Positions 35,998 through 48,300 of a stretch of 64,000 bases of DNA are shown here, in pieces. The notes under the pieces were generated by a model. It saw only the letters and a list, made by a program, of their open reading frames with translations, made no database searches and had not been told where the DNA came from. The position numbers and the translations under genes were made by a program. This DNA is from Apostichopus japonicus (taxonomy: Eukaryota; Echinodermata; Holothuroidea; Aspidochirotida; Stichopodidae), in contig NC_092567.1 in assembly GCF_037975245.1 (NCBI RefSeq), positions 15,865,876 through 15,929,875 on the forward strand, given 5' to 3'. Every line of letters begins with the position of its first letter. The first letter of the stretch is position 1.

Positions 35998-36344
35998 TAT
36001 ATATATATATATATTATACATATATTATATATGTATTATATTTATAATATAGGCATATACATACATAAAAAAAATTGTGGTGGGGGAGGGGGAGTCTCAG
36101 TTTTCCAAAATGTAACACCTTTCTTTAATTGATATCATTTTGGTTTAATTTAAACTGACATTCTCGGAGTTCATACACCTTCCTTCCATTCTGGGCGATT
36201 TTCGTATATTATGCGATCCGATATCAACTACTGTTATAAATACATCAATTTATCTGTAGCATTTTCTTAAAAAAATAAACTGTATTTTCCTGTATATTGC
36301 TGTGATCGCTAAGTTTAATTATTTCATTCAACATTTAACAGATC

Positions 36345-37955
36345 ATGGGACATAAACAAAGTAAACAAAGAAGGGAACAGAACCGGGAAGCAAACAAACA
36401 ACCCGACACGAACGACCAGAATGAGAGGAACGCGGATACGACGGAACTCATCACGTTACCCGACGATGGAAGAAAACAATTGTATAACTTCCTTCTGGCC
36501 TCGGAGACACCACGACTAGGCGCCACGATTCCAGAATTGGTTAATAATGAAGATGAGCTGAAAAACGTGATCAAGTCCGCTCGTGAAGCCAAGGAAATAG
36601 TTCGTGTTGTCGGTTCTGCGCATTCGATAGGTCCTGCAATTGGTGACACAGAGAATACACCGAATGAAAGGCGTATTAGGCTCGGCGGAGAGTTGCGATC
36701 CTTCACCGTCCTGTCTGAGGAAGGTGATACAAAGACTGTGAAAGTCGGGGGAGGCTGCTACCTCGGTAAAAATCCTCTTGACAAGGATTCTACTTGGGAT
36801 AACTCCGTTAATGTTCAATTAGCAAAAATCAACTGTGCTATACCGATACTTGGCGGAATCACGCAACAATCCATTGCTGGTTTTACGATGACTGGCTCAG
36901 CTGGAGGAAGTGTGGCTCATGGATTTGAGGATATCATAAAAGAAATCCATTTCATTGATGGGAAGGGTCAGTCACAGGTGGCAGAGAGGGGTACAGACCT
37001 GTTCAACGCGGTCGGAGTATCCATGGGTCTCTTTGGTGTCATAACTTACATGGTATTGGAAGTTAAAACTCCAAGTTTCAATGTAGGAGGGGTTGAAAAA
37101 ACAGTCAGCGTAGCGGAATCCGTTCTGGCTGTCAATGAAAACACAGGAACTAGTAAATTACAAGACACTCTCGAGAATACTGAGTACTTCCGTCTCACGT
37201 GGTTTCCTCAGAAGTACGCGCAACGAGTCACAGAATGGTCAGGTAAAAGAAGCGAGTCAACAAAGATCGTACCCTACAAGAGTGTTATAGGGAACCATTG
37301 GGTAGCCGGAGCAGCGGCGATGGCCTTGCGAATGATGCATTGGGGTCTTACCCATGTGCCATGTGAGGACACGTATAAACTTGTCGGGGATACCCTGAAG
37401 ATATTTACACATGAAAACCCTACCGAATTTAATGATATTTGGTACAAAACGATACCGATGGATGACCAAGTACCTACCGATACAATTTTCAGAACCGAAT
37501 TCACCGAGCTATGGTTTCCGATGGAAGAGACAGAGAACGTCATAAATATTCTCAAGAAATTGTTCGAAGACCAGCAAGTTGCTGGCAACTACGCATGCGA
37601 GCTCTACGCTGGTAAAAGGTCTCCATTTTGGATGAGCCCAGCTTATAATCGTAATGTATTTCGTGTCGACCCTTTTTGGTTTTATCATCAAAAAGGAGAC
37701 GCAAGGGAGTACTACGATCATTATTGGAAGGCTCTGATGAAGGTTGATGGAGTTCGCCTTCACTGGGGCAAATACCTTCCGTACAGCGGCGGCACCTACG
37801 GAGGCGTAGAGTATGGTGCTGCCTTTCTGAAGAATTCGTACCCCAAGATGGATGACTGGCTAGCACTGAGAGCGGAGTATGATCCTGATCAGATTTACTT
37901 GACAGAATATTGGCGAAAGCTGTTTGGCATCGAAACAATTTCTGCACAGGAGTGA
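36345..37955 (+). CDS. FAD-linked oxidase of the aldonolactone-oxidase type, intronless (536 aa)
   Basis: One uninterrupted frame encodes a VAO/PCMH-fold flavoenzyme. The FAD-binding half spans about residues 55-245, with RVVGSAHSIGPAIG (His93 sits where GULO-type enzymes attach FAD covalently) and GGITQQSIAGF followed by GSAGGSVAHGF near 175-200. The C-terminal half ends with HWGK at 473-476, the aldonolactone-oxidase HWxK signature, and YDPDQIYLTEYWRKLFG. Relatives (L-gulonolactone oxidase, arabinonolactone oxidase) oxidise sugar lactones with oxygen as acceptor; the substrate here is unknown. The N terminus MGHKQSKQRRE fits an N-myristoylation site (G2, S6, K7) followed by basic residues, suggesting membrane attachment. 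A good 3' splice site (CATTTAACAG) ends 4 bp before the ATG, so a 5'UTR intron is likely. An in-frame upstream exon at 33206 would abolish the myristoylation start. Confidence 0.85.
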   Translation: MGHKQSKQRREQNREANKQPDTNDQNERNADTTELITLPDDGRKQLYNFLLASETPRLGATIPELVNNEDELKNVIKSAREAKEIVRVVGSAHSIGPAIGDTENTPNERRIRLGGELRSFTVLSEEGDTKTVKVGGGCYLGKNPLDKDSTWDNSVNVQLAKINCAIPILGGITQQSIAGFTMTGSAGGSVAHGFEDIIKEIHFIDGKGQSQVAERGTDLFNAVGVSMGLFGVITYMVLEVKTPSFNVGGVEKTVSVAESVLAVNENTGTSKLQDTLENTEYFRLTWFPQKYAQRVTEWSGKRSESTKIVPYKSVIGNHWVAGAAAMALRMMHWGLTHVPCEDTYKLVGDTLKIFTHENPTEFNDIWYKTIPMDDQVPTDTIFRTEFTELWFPMEETENVINILKKLFEDQQVAGNYACELYAGKRSPFWMSPAYNRNVFRVDPFWFYHQKGDAREYYDHYWKALMKVDGVRLHWGKYLPYSGGTYGGVEYGAAFLKNSYPKMDDWLALRAEYDPDQIYLTEYWRKLFGIETISAQE

Positions 37956-38427
37956 GGTTTACCTTTGGCCAGTCAATTGTTGAGAGTTATCTGTACATCC
38001 GAACATGGAGGTCAAAACAGACCTCCATGATCCGAACAATTTAACATAACACGGCCTTTGTTCATTCCTGCATGCATGCTTCAAGTCCCAAATTAAGCGT
38101 AGTCATTTATTAGGATTTAATTGTGAGAAACAATTTGAAATTCAACAGAATTCGTCTTATCTTCAGATTTCCAGATGAAACCCCAATCTCAATAACTTGG
38201 TCGATTGAAATTAACGTACTTTGAATGACTAAACGTTCATCTACCCAAGGACGTGGAATCACAATATCAGGTTTTGATGTCATTTGGGCAAATGCACTTC
38301 AAAGCGTTACTTATGCTATTATAATCTGCCTGTTGTTCATCCTTGAAATCTGATACATTTGGAATGTTTGCTTATCAAAGGGCTCTTTCAAAATACATCA
38401 TTATGTAGGAATGATCTTTCTTCTGTG

Positions 38428-38433
38428 AATAAA
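38428..38433 (+). terminator. Candidate poly(A) signal of the oxidase gene
   Basis: AATAAA lies 473 bp after the stop codon, in TGTGAATAAATGAATGG. It is the first canonical hexamer downstream. Confidence 0.5.
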
Positions 38434-41198
38434 TGAATGGTAAATTATAAGGAGGAACAAAGACTTAATTCATATGAATTGTTCCCATGACAACGTCCAT
38501 TTTGTTGTTGCCAGACACGTTCACGAAATGACACGTAAATTTATTGTTCATAACTTCACAATACAACATGGTATGAAAATTGTGGTTTTCGCCTAAAGAT
38601 TCAGAACGAAAAGTCAGGAAGTTTTGCTAAGCAATCGACTTCAGCCACCATAACATAGTTTGAAAACTTGAGATAATCACCTGCTGAAACGCTTGCGCTA
38701 AGTGCCAAAATGCAACCGGGAAAGATTTGGAGAAAAAAATAGCTTTATATCTTTTACAGCCTGAGAACTGTTCATGGTACAGTAGATGTATAGTCATAAA
38801 AAACCGTAGTATTGCAATTTAAACTATAGCCTAACTTTAGGTGGAATTTAAGCGTAATATGTAAATGCTAAGTATGTGAAGTATGTTGATTATTATTATT
38901 ATTATTCTTCTTCTTCTTCTTCTAATTTCTAGTAATGACAACTTAAGACTTAATCTGTTTCTAGCCCAATAGTTTTTGTTTCTTCTGATTTTCAAATATG
39001 TGCCGTTAAGGTAAGCTACGTGTCTGGAAAATGTTAACTTGAGACCAAATTGTTAAATCATAATCTAGATCTAATTGTAAATATTTGTTCTTGTTGCAGT
39101 CAGTGCTTACTAGAGCCTATCATTGGGTTAACATAGGGTGACCCATGACTTCAAGTTTTTACTATGTAGCTTCGTACACCATTTTACCGAACTGCATATT
39201 ATGTGCCATCATGCATGCGCAAACAAAGTTTAAAGAAACATGATAATTAAGTGGGGGTAATGTTTTCATCAAAATTTAATTTAGCTAGCCAATGGCATAT
39301 ATCGCCCATTGTTATCAATATATATCATGGTCAAATATATTAGACATGAGTGTTCTTGAATGTTTTATTCACTCAAAGCAAATTCAAGCTTCAGACTTTG
39401 CGGAGAGATTTTTTGTTCAGCAGTGATTATTAATCTTCTCAGAAATGTGTTTTTGTGCCTGAAAGTTGGTAGGAGAGAATTAGAATATCCAACAACTTAC
39501 GGGGATTTGATATCAATTCCATAGAAATTGAATCTCTCTTTCTCTCTAGCATTATGTGGTATAAGCTTCGACTTTACAAGGATTACCTGAAACCGCTTGG
39601 GCTGCCGGGCTTCGCATCCAGGACTCCCAAAAAGGCCCTAAGACCTGTGCCTCATAGTCCTTACAAGGTCTTGGACATAAATTCCATAGACATTTCCCTT
39701 TGCATCGAAGGTCAATGCGCCGATGGATGGGGCCAGTCGAATGTGTGGGTGGGGAAGGCATGGCTTCTGTATTCCAAGTGTCGTTGTACAAATAACCAAA
39801 GTGGGTTTTACATGTGCCAGACTGCATATTTAGCTCTTCAATTTCACTGTATAGTATACGAATAATTCCTTCCCCTAAGAACAAACCCCTTCCATACCAC
39901 TGTATTTAAGTACCACATATGTCCATGTATACTTGGGCTGAGGAAGCAGGAGGCTTTAAGGGTAATTTTTACAAAAGATAATATTAGTCAAGAAATATAG
40001 TCTGAACTGACAGGAAATGTCTTAGTGCTCATCATTCAGCGTTAATGTTGTGCCTAATCACCCTTCAATACGATGTAGCCCGCCCCTCCCCTCCCAGACA
40101 GTAAGAAGCTACCGGCATATGGCGTAGAACACTTGACACCTCACCATCTCTACATATGTAAGGGAATTATCTTAAGATTATCTTCACGATAGGCGACGAA
40201 AGCCAGATTGTGCCTTGGTGAAAATGATGCAACCGGGCCCATTTTTGTTTAAAGGCCATCCTTTTTTGGCTACGTAAATTATGACAATGAGGATACGTTG
40301 TTTTTTCCCCATGCCCCAATAATGACTTAGGGCCTTGCAAGGGCTGTAGCACCACCTCAATCCCTCTCTCGACACACATGCAGATTAGCTACCATATTGG
40401 TATAAAGACATACCACATTGGGCATAGGCTGTCTTCCATATGCCAACAAAAAGGTGATTAGTTCTTGCATTTTGCTCACAATTTTGGTGACTACTTGATT
40501 TGAGTGAAAATGAGTACAATTTGATATTAGGTATGTCAGAATGTGCACAAGGCTGTGCCAAGAACCAAACTAGCGGCTCGATACCTATATATGGCTATGA
40601 TGAATTTGGAAGTTTACTTAAAAGCGAGAGAGTAGAGTTATATAAAACAATCTCTATGAAGGGTCTTCCTCAAGAACAATGAAGCCCACCAAATTCAATT
40701 TTTTTTCCGATACTGACTAGGGGAATAATTAACAGAAAACTAAAATAGACGGCACCCTTTACTCGTTTCTTAGACTTTTTTTTTTAGGCAAATGTACCGA
40801 GATGTTTAAGACACAGAGGTTGTATGAAATAATTTATGGCTGAAAGTTACATACACACGTGAAATATGGTATCATAGAATATTCATTGATGTTATGATGA
40901 CTTCATAAATCGTTTTAGTGAGACCAGGATATACCTGCTTCCCTTTCTGCCCAAAAGTTCTTACGAAAGGGGACACAGCCCCCGGGTGAGGTCAATAAGG
41001 GGAAGGGAAAATATCTAAACTGTGATATGAAATAAAATATTTAACAAAAGGGCGCGGTTACATGATTTGGCTCAGGGCACAACATGATACTGACTTCACG
41101 GTCTGCCCTACCATTCACAACTTGACTCGCCACTTAGTACTTATTCCCATACGAAGGTTACACGATTACACGTATATCAAAAGCTCGTTGCTAGCAGA

Positions 41199-41268
41199 TC
41201 ATTCTTGCGCATTCTTTTCTACCAATCGATGAGCTCATCGATTGGTAGAAAAGAATGCGCAAGAATGA
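41199..41268. repeat. Perfect 70-bp palindrome without spacer
   Basis: The arms 41199-41233 and 41234-41268 are exact reverse complements, centred on GAGCTC. No other copy is seen in the window. It is not a rho-independent terminator and lies in no gene. Confidence 0.95.
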
Positions 41269-43440
41269 CGTATTAAAAGAAGAAACAAGTTGCAAGAAAA
41301 TAGGTAAAATGAACAAATACTGGTAATTTCTGGAATTATTTATTAGGTTTGGAACGATCGTTACTACTGTACAGTAGCAGCCATATTATTATATACAATT
41401 AACCCACCAATTACCAAAAACAGTTGCTTTTGGTAGTAAGAGTAGGATACAGAGAATTGAATGGAACAGGACGAGTTTATCAACAACAAAGATTTCACAC
41501 CAAGTTTTGAAGTTAAAAGATCAGTGTGTGTGTGTGTGTGTGTGAAACAAAATATGAGGAATATTTTACACTTAAAACATGCAGGGGTAGATGCACAAAT
41601 GAGTTAGTTTGTAACGTAGATAAAAAAAAACAGTGACCCTTTCTCTTAAAGCAGTACCCTCTTAAGTCTGTTGTTTGGTTTAAATCACGACACTGTCAGA
41701 GATAGACTATAGCTTGAACAGTTCGATTGTATGATTCCAGCGACGCCCTTAAACACTTATCAGCACTGTTATAATTTGAACTTACAGTACTGTAACACTA
41801 AATTAATAATCACTGTGAATCTGTAACAATTGATGAGCATGTTACTATGGGACCATTATTACAATCACCATTGATTATGTCTAGCAAATAATCAACAACA
41901 ACAACAACCCTGGCGCATGTGTTTTGTTATAAGTATAGTCTTTTTGTTATATCGTAATATGTTATACTCAAAGTGATAACTCAAACGTTTAAGTAAAATG
42001 CCAGAAATTATTAACCAACAAAAACAGATGCTTCGATGGATAATAATATCTGTTTCCAAAAAAGTTCAGTTTTTGTTATCAATTAAGCAATTCGTATAAG
42101 TTAATTATGCACTTGGTCCTGGAATGCTAGACTAGTGCTGGAGCCAATACACCACACAATCTGTGTCCAAAATACGTGCTACTTTTCAACAATAGGAATC
42201 GGTCCTTACACTCTCACTGCTACATGGTATTTACGGTAGTCGTAAATCATTTCCTGTAGGCTAATAGTACAAACCAGTGTCTGGTTTCTTTGAAACACAT
42301 CCTTCTATATCTATATCAGTTCAGGAAGTCCGATTGTTACCATTCATAGTAAAGGGTAACCTAACAAACATCCTACAGTGACAATTGCTTTCTAAGTACA
42401 TTGGAGATAACGCGGCTTTTTCGAAGTTCACCAAGCGTAACATGTATAAAGATAAGTTATAGATAACAAGAGGGTATAAGTTAAGGGAACGTACAAAATA
42501 CTATTAATGGTATCGTATACCATCCAATATTGCCTATATGGTGGTACACAAGTGCAAACTTATTTATATGATGCCAAAGAACAGAATTTCGCTTTAGCCC
42601 TGATCATAAAGTAAATGATCGCAGTAATGTGTCTGATAGCTACATTGACAACAAGTGTTCATATCAGGAACCTTAATTTTAAAGGGCTCAAATCTGCACA
42701 AAGCTTGAAATAAAGTCCTATAGTATAAGTTAAAACCGAGCAGTGTACATTCAAGTTGTCACCATCAATATTCTGTACACGGATAAAATAACGTTAACAG
42801 TTCTGTAACAGCGAATTATGTCTTCCATAATAACAGCGCTGCCATTTGCTAGTAACATCAAAATCAACCCACGTGGACTAACAGTAGAACAAAAAACAAC
42901 AACAATTGATTGTTTAGGCCTTGCGGTGTAAAAACTAAACCTTTTTATTATTGTTCGAAGCAAGGAACACTGCCTCTCACCTTGCCTCTCACAAATGCGC
43001 CTTGTTTTAAGCAGAATTACAGTAGCTAAGGTTACCAAACTTTCCAAGCAGAAGAAGGGGGGGGGGGAGGGTTGGATCCTGAATCCGCATCTAGTTGTTA
43101 ACAACGAATGGACATAGTGACGTGAATGGTACCTTCATTAATGTGCTTAAATTCACACTTTCTTTTTTGGTGTAAATATTGCACCTAACAGTAAACTTAA
43201 GATTCTGAATCTAACTTGAGCCGCCAAATACACCAGTGTATTATAAATAAGACTTTAATGTACAAATAAGTTATATATCTATATAATATATAAAACGTAC
43301 AACAAAATCATGAATGAATTTATAATTTGAATAGAAAAAAAAAGAAAAAAAGAAAGAAAAAAAGTGAGAATTATTCAATGAGAATTGCACAAGTTTAGAT
43401 ACATTGTAGTTTTAGTAATGAGAAGAATTAGGACAAAATT

Positions 43441-43564
43441 ACAGTTGTTGTTCCCTAACTAAAACAGGCTCTTAACTGATTATCAATCAAAACAATCAAA
43501 CTATAGTTGTTGTTCCCTACCTAAGACAGGCTCTTAACTGATTATCAATCAAAACCATCAAAAT
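43441..43564. repeat. Tandem duplication of about 62 bp
   Basis: Two adjacent copies share AGTTGTTGTTCCCTA and ACAGGCTCTTAACTGATTAT, with a handful of substitutions. No function is evident. Confidence 0.85.
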
Positions 43565-45669
43565 GAAACTAAAATAAAAATATAAATAGGAAATATTATG
43601 TATATTGCCTTAAAGTTCAGTAAGATAAATAACTGTAACTGCACAGTGATAGTTTGACTAAATATCAGGAAATCCTACCTAAAGATTTGAATTGAAACAA
43701 AAATTTACATGACACCAGGATGCCCACACATACCCCTTATTCCTGCTACTGAGATATGGTGTGCCTAAGTGGGCTTGGGCCCTGCTTTGACCAATTTGGT
43801 GGGTTTCATGTGGAACACAAAGTACTTTAGTTTGAATAACACATAACAGATCGCCAATAGTATTTCATTCCTTGACAATCAATTATGTGATGGCATTTCA
43901 TTAGTTTTTTTTCAATTGCCGCAAGTGATGTTCGTAACAACGTCAGCCGTGACTCTAATTTTGATATAACACTAGACCAATGATTCTGTCGTCAGAATGT
44001 GGTAGGCTTAGGTTTCATCTTTGTGCTTCATTTAAACAAAACAGAAAACCCGCATCTTTGAAAAACATTAAACATCCAATTACAACACTAATTCATGGAA
44101 GTAACGATATCTTTCTGTTCAATTTATGTGATGATCATGCAGAGAAAGAAACACTGTTAATGCAGCCAACATACGATTTAAATGTTGTATACATATGAAA
44201 AGAAACATGGGGTTTTAGTGCAATGACCTGGTGAATGAAAACCTTTACTAGATGGAAAGTTATAAGTCACCATCAGCAAATAAAAAGTGTCGACGACATT
44301 GTCGATACTAAAATTTTGGCAGCTTTGCTGCACAATTGTTTATATGGTCAGATCATGTACCATCCGTTAATGGCCCCATAACACTGCCCTCAAGTATACT
44401 ACCAACACAGAATGGGCCTAATTTGATTCATCTTCTGCTGTGTATGTATCCAAGCAGCTCTGATGGATTATAAGATTTTAACGGCTACATAATGTCAAAG
44501 AACAAGTTGGAGTGTCTCAGCCGTTAGGGATGAAAGTACATTTCAATGTGTGTGTGTGTTTGTTTAGCAATTTCTAGCAGGCTAAGATTTAGGAACAACC
44601 CCGACGACCTTGAGTATGAACAGCCCATGAGAGATGGAACCATCAATAAACAACGGAGGAAGACATCACAGGAAGTACTTCGTGAAAACATCTGCTACAG
44701 AGCTTAAAAATATTCACCTCATCTTGTGCTAATAATGAAAGTATTCTATTAGACAGCCGATACCATAGACGATTAAACTAGGTCCACAGGGGCCTATGAT
44801 TCAATTACGCTGTTCTTGAACTAAAAAAACTAAAACCATTTGAGGCGATCATCACAGTTTCCAAATTCGCCCAAACAAAATGGGTGAAATGCTTTCAAAA
44901 GCCCTTTCCTGGTGATTCAGACCCGGCATTGAAAAAATTCCTAGATAATGTGGTAGGTTTCCACAAAAAGCCTCAATATTTAGCTCTGAGAGATTGATTT
45001 TTTTTTGGGGGGGGGAGGGTGATTGTTGAATACTGAATATGTACAACCATTTTTGTTGTGTGGGGGGGGGGAAGGGGGTACCTTAAGCATATTTAAGAAC
45101 AAGCATTAAAGAATTTTCTTGCTCAAAAATAGAATATGGCTAAAAACTCTCTCCATTATAGAATCAATCGATCAAACCTTTCTGTTTTGTTACATATTAC
45201 CGTTTCTTCAACTTCAGAAGAAATGATCTCGACCAACAAAACCTTGTATCACGCAAGCAATCTCCATGGCGTTGCTTATAGAATATTTGGCACTAAAACG
45301 TATACAGAAACAGACACAAACACCACCACCACAACGTGTACTGAAAAAATCTACGGGAATAGCCTTGTATTAATCCAAACAAAATTTGATCTTTGCAATT
45401 TTTAGTGCTAGTCGTTCGATAACATCCTCAGGGCAAACAATCCTTCACACATATATCTCTTTAAGGTGTTCTGCAAAGCGAAACAATCAGGCGCTCTCCA
45501 GCCATACCCCAAAATCAACAGAGCATGCTGTCATATGCTTTTCAAGAAAAAGTCGCCCAGGAAAGAACCTGGGCACGAAAACCAAACTACCGAACGACTG
45601 ATCCGCTCTCAACCCCAGTCCCCTTGCATCAGGACTGTGACTGTGTGATCATCGTCAGGTGTGCTTCAC

Positions 45670-45720
45670 CATTCCCCTCGAAAGGGAACAGAAACTACAC
45701 ATGATCTTAGCCAAAAGGCT
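45670..45720 (-). pseudogene. U2 snRNA 5'-end-like fragment
   Basis: On the minus strand CCTTTTGGCTAAGATCA, continuing TGTGTAGTTTCTGTTC, matches the 5' region of U2 snRNA at about 32 of 35 positions. The branch-point-recognition block reads GTAGTT instead of GTAGTA, and the sequence departs from U2 after CTGTTC, running into a CCCTTTCGAGGGG hairpin. The first nucleotides of U2 are also absent. It is therefore a pseudogene or U2-derived repeat, not a working snRNA. Confidence 0.55.
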
Positions 45721-45851
45721 GTCATATCACTGCTAGTTTGCAAGTCGCACATCTGGTATGTTCCCAGCTGGTGAGCGTTTTCAACCAAATCGTATTTCTT
45801 TAATTCAGAGATTGTCAAACAGTACAAATAATGCACACTAGGATCCAGAGC

Positions 45852-46213
45852 TAGGGGTATTGGTCAGGGGGGGGGCGAGAATGGTCTGTAGGGGCGCTTT
45901 CGACACTATCTAAGCGGAGCGCCACCACAGGTTGGCGCGGAGCGTACGAACATTTTTTGAGTAATGATACTCCCTAGATCGCCGGAAATGACCCTTTCTG
46001 GGCCTTGCTAATTTGCAGATAAACGAAAAATAAATAGCCATTAAGAGCATTTTGTCAGAAAATTACACCAACAAAATGTGACAAATGTCAATAGGTAGAT
46101 GAGAGCGCAATAAAAAGTCAATAATCGCGAATAAGTAAAAAGAGATAAAAAGCTGTAAAGGGTGCCAGCAGTCCATTTGAGTCCGTCAGGGGGGGGGGGG
46201 CATCCACCCCCCT
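45852..46213. mobile_element. hAT-like MITE, degenerate ends
   Basis: Homologous in inverted orientation to 59423-59805, sharing the blocks around GCCGGAAATGACCCTTTC and TCCATTTGAGTCCGTCAGG and the hairpin core at 45906-45948. The left end reads AGAGCTAGGGGTATTGGTC. Both terminal repeats are eroded and I find no target duplication. Confidence 0.7.
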
Positions 46214-47254
46214 GACTGTGCAGTACTTATCACGAATGGTGTTTACTATTGTTATATCATTGTTCCTGATCAAATCCATCCACTTTATTTTATACTTAAA
46301 AAAACTGCATTCTTGCTATAATCGGCTTGCCTTGAACCGGAGTACGGCATTGCTCTTACAAGTTCCATATTAAACCTTGTGACCCTATCAATTAGCACAT
46401 TCAAAATAACTGTCCATATTATTGAGAGCACACTCAATTTTCATGTTCTATCTTGGAGTGAAATGTCATCAGCTATGTGCAGAAAAACGCAATTTGGTTA
46501 ACATTATTGACAGCTGCATGAAAGAAACATAATGTCCCATCACAAAAATATAATTAGATTAGCTTGTTTCATACTATCTGCCAATTGTTTAAGGTTCATG
46601 TGTCGTTTACAGGCAAGTGTAAAATCCTTCGAGTGAAGGGCTTATGAAATGTATTTGCACATTAATCATAGGCCTACTATGCAGCCTTGAAAACTAAAAA
46701 GAGGTGCTGATGTCCTAATATGCATTATGTTTACTGTTACAAATGTAAACTGTTTAAAATTATAACAAGCTTCTTTGGTCAGAAGGTAAACTGTCGAAGA
46801 AACAAACTTTTTCCACATTTTACAAGTAACGAATCATTCTCAAATGGTCCTTGTAACCTTCAATTATCCAAGCCTAAAATAAACCATAAAGTTTCTTTTT
46901 AAAACTACAATTTGGATAGCCTACCATTATCATACAGCTTATACTGTACTTCTAGCGTATCAAGGAAAAAACACCATTGTGTACAAAATTTGCTTTTAAG
47001 GGCCTAGGAAAAATGCAGTCTATACAATTTCTTGAATAAGCCAGTTTACTTTCATTGTCTAGATACAAAACAGTCTGAGAAAAGCAATTCTTTGGGGGGC
47101 TACAAGCCAACTAATAATTGGTTTCAGGACATACAAATACTGCTTAATAAGCATTGCTTGGAGGTGATAAACCAGACTACGAGAGCTGTACTGGCAGGCA
47201 CAGTAGCCATCACAAACAGTATCCGTTCATGCATGAATTACAAAATAAAATAAA
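46214..47254. other. Intergenic, nothing recognised
   Basis: No domain-bearing frame, known repeat or RNA was found. Composition is AT-rich and unremarkable. Confidence 0.5.
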
Positions 47255-47440
47255 ACTGTTAGCAAACTGCTTATCCACAGAGAGCCTGTGTAAGAGAATG
47301 TGTAAAAGTAAGTTGGCTTGACGTTTCGATCCAAGCAGGATCTTCTTCAGAGGCTAAAAAAAAAAAAAAAAAAATACCCTCTGAAGAAGATCCTGCTTGG
47401 ATCGAAAACGTCAGGCCATGTTACTTTTAAACATGCGTTA
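47255..47440. repeat. Inverted pair of Penelope 3'-end motifs around an A run
   Basis: Arms of about 50 bp, which fold back around a run of 19 A (about 47355-47373), each contain the hammerhead-like block CTGAAGAAGATCCTGCTTGG...GAAA. The left arm is on the minus strand and the right arm on the plus strand. The segment GCAAACTGCTTATCCAC upstream also occurs in the intron 4 fragments of both lectin genes. Confidence 0.7.
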
Positions 47441-47997
47441 ATTGATCATTCAGAGAGAGAGAGATCTGAAAGCTCCAGCATGATACCAACCCGCCAATCG
47501 TGACTTTAATAAAAACCATCTCTGAAAATTGGAAATATCTTTCTGGCAAAGAGCTTATTCCTGCCAAAACTGAACTTTAATGAAGCCAGATACCAGTTCA
47601 TGATAGTCATGACTCACAGAAAAATGAGAACGTTCATTTAAGAGCAAATTGTGTTTTGTTATAGTTTCCTAACTGCGTGGTACACTAACTTCATACTGGG
47701 ATACATGCCTATGGTCTTTTTTCATTCGGTTAAATTTTGTCTGAACAATTTTCCACCATCTTGTTACTCCTAATAGGTTAAAAAAAATATATATAAAGAG
47801 AAAGGAAAAAAGATTCCTGACAGAGTAGATGAAATAAACAAAGTTGTTAATTTTAATACCAATGGCAACTATAGACTTACGCACTTAGTGGTGATCAAAA
47901 TTCGTTTAAAGGAATCGACGACACACCAAATGAAAATACTGTATGACATAGATGCAAAGACTATATTAACGAGATTTGTACTTACTGGTATTGAAAA

Positions 47998-48300
47998 TGA
48001 TGCTGGAAATAACAGGCACCCTAGCTGAAAAAAAACAACACGCACCGGCTCCGGTGAGAATAATTCTCATTAAACGTGAGATGTGGAAACACAGGCAAAG
48101 ATGGAAAAAAGGGGAATTTACACAATAGTTGCACTGAAATGATGCTGGGTATATCCGGCACCTGTAACAATACACACCGGAACGAGTGAGAACTGATATC
48201 ATTAATGTGAGATTTGGAAAGAGAGGTTAAAGATCATGACTAATGGAATCTGCACACCGGAATGGGTGAGAAATGCTTTCATTTTAATGAAGTGATGGGA
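47998..48300. repeat. Degenerate tandem repeat, about 100-140 bp period
   Basis: Three decayed units share GATGCTGG, GGCACC, a CACACCGGAA-like core, GTGAGAA, and CATTAA...GTGAGATxTGGAAA. The last unit is incomplete. No coding frame. Confidence 0.6.

Larger units (their letters stand above)
38434..45680. other. Gene-poor interval
   Basis: No gene can be supported. A frame at 39554-39865 has a weak SPYKVLD resemblance to fizzy-related proteins (see findings). Simple repeats include ATT/TTC at about 38893-38922 and GT at 41525-41544. The palindrome at 41199-41268 and a tandem duplication near 43.5 kb are listed separately. Confidence 0.5.

Noticed and set aside
42751-43104. 117-aa minus-strand frame
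   Set aside because: No domain, no splice partners, and it runs through G-rich low-complexity sequence.
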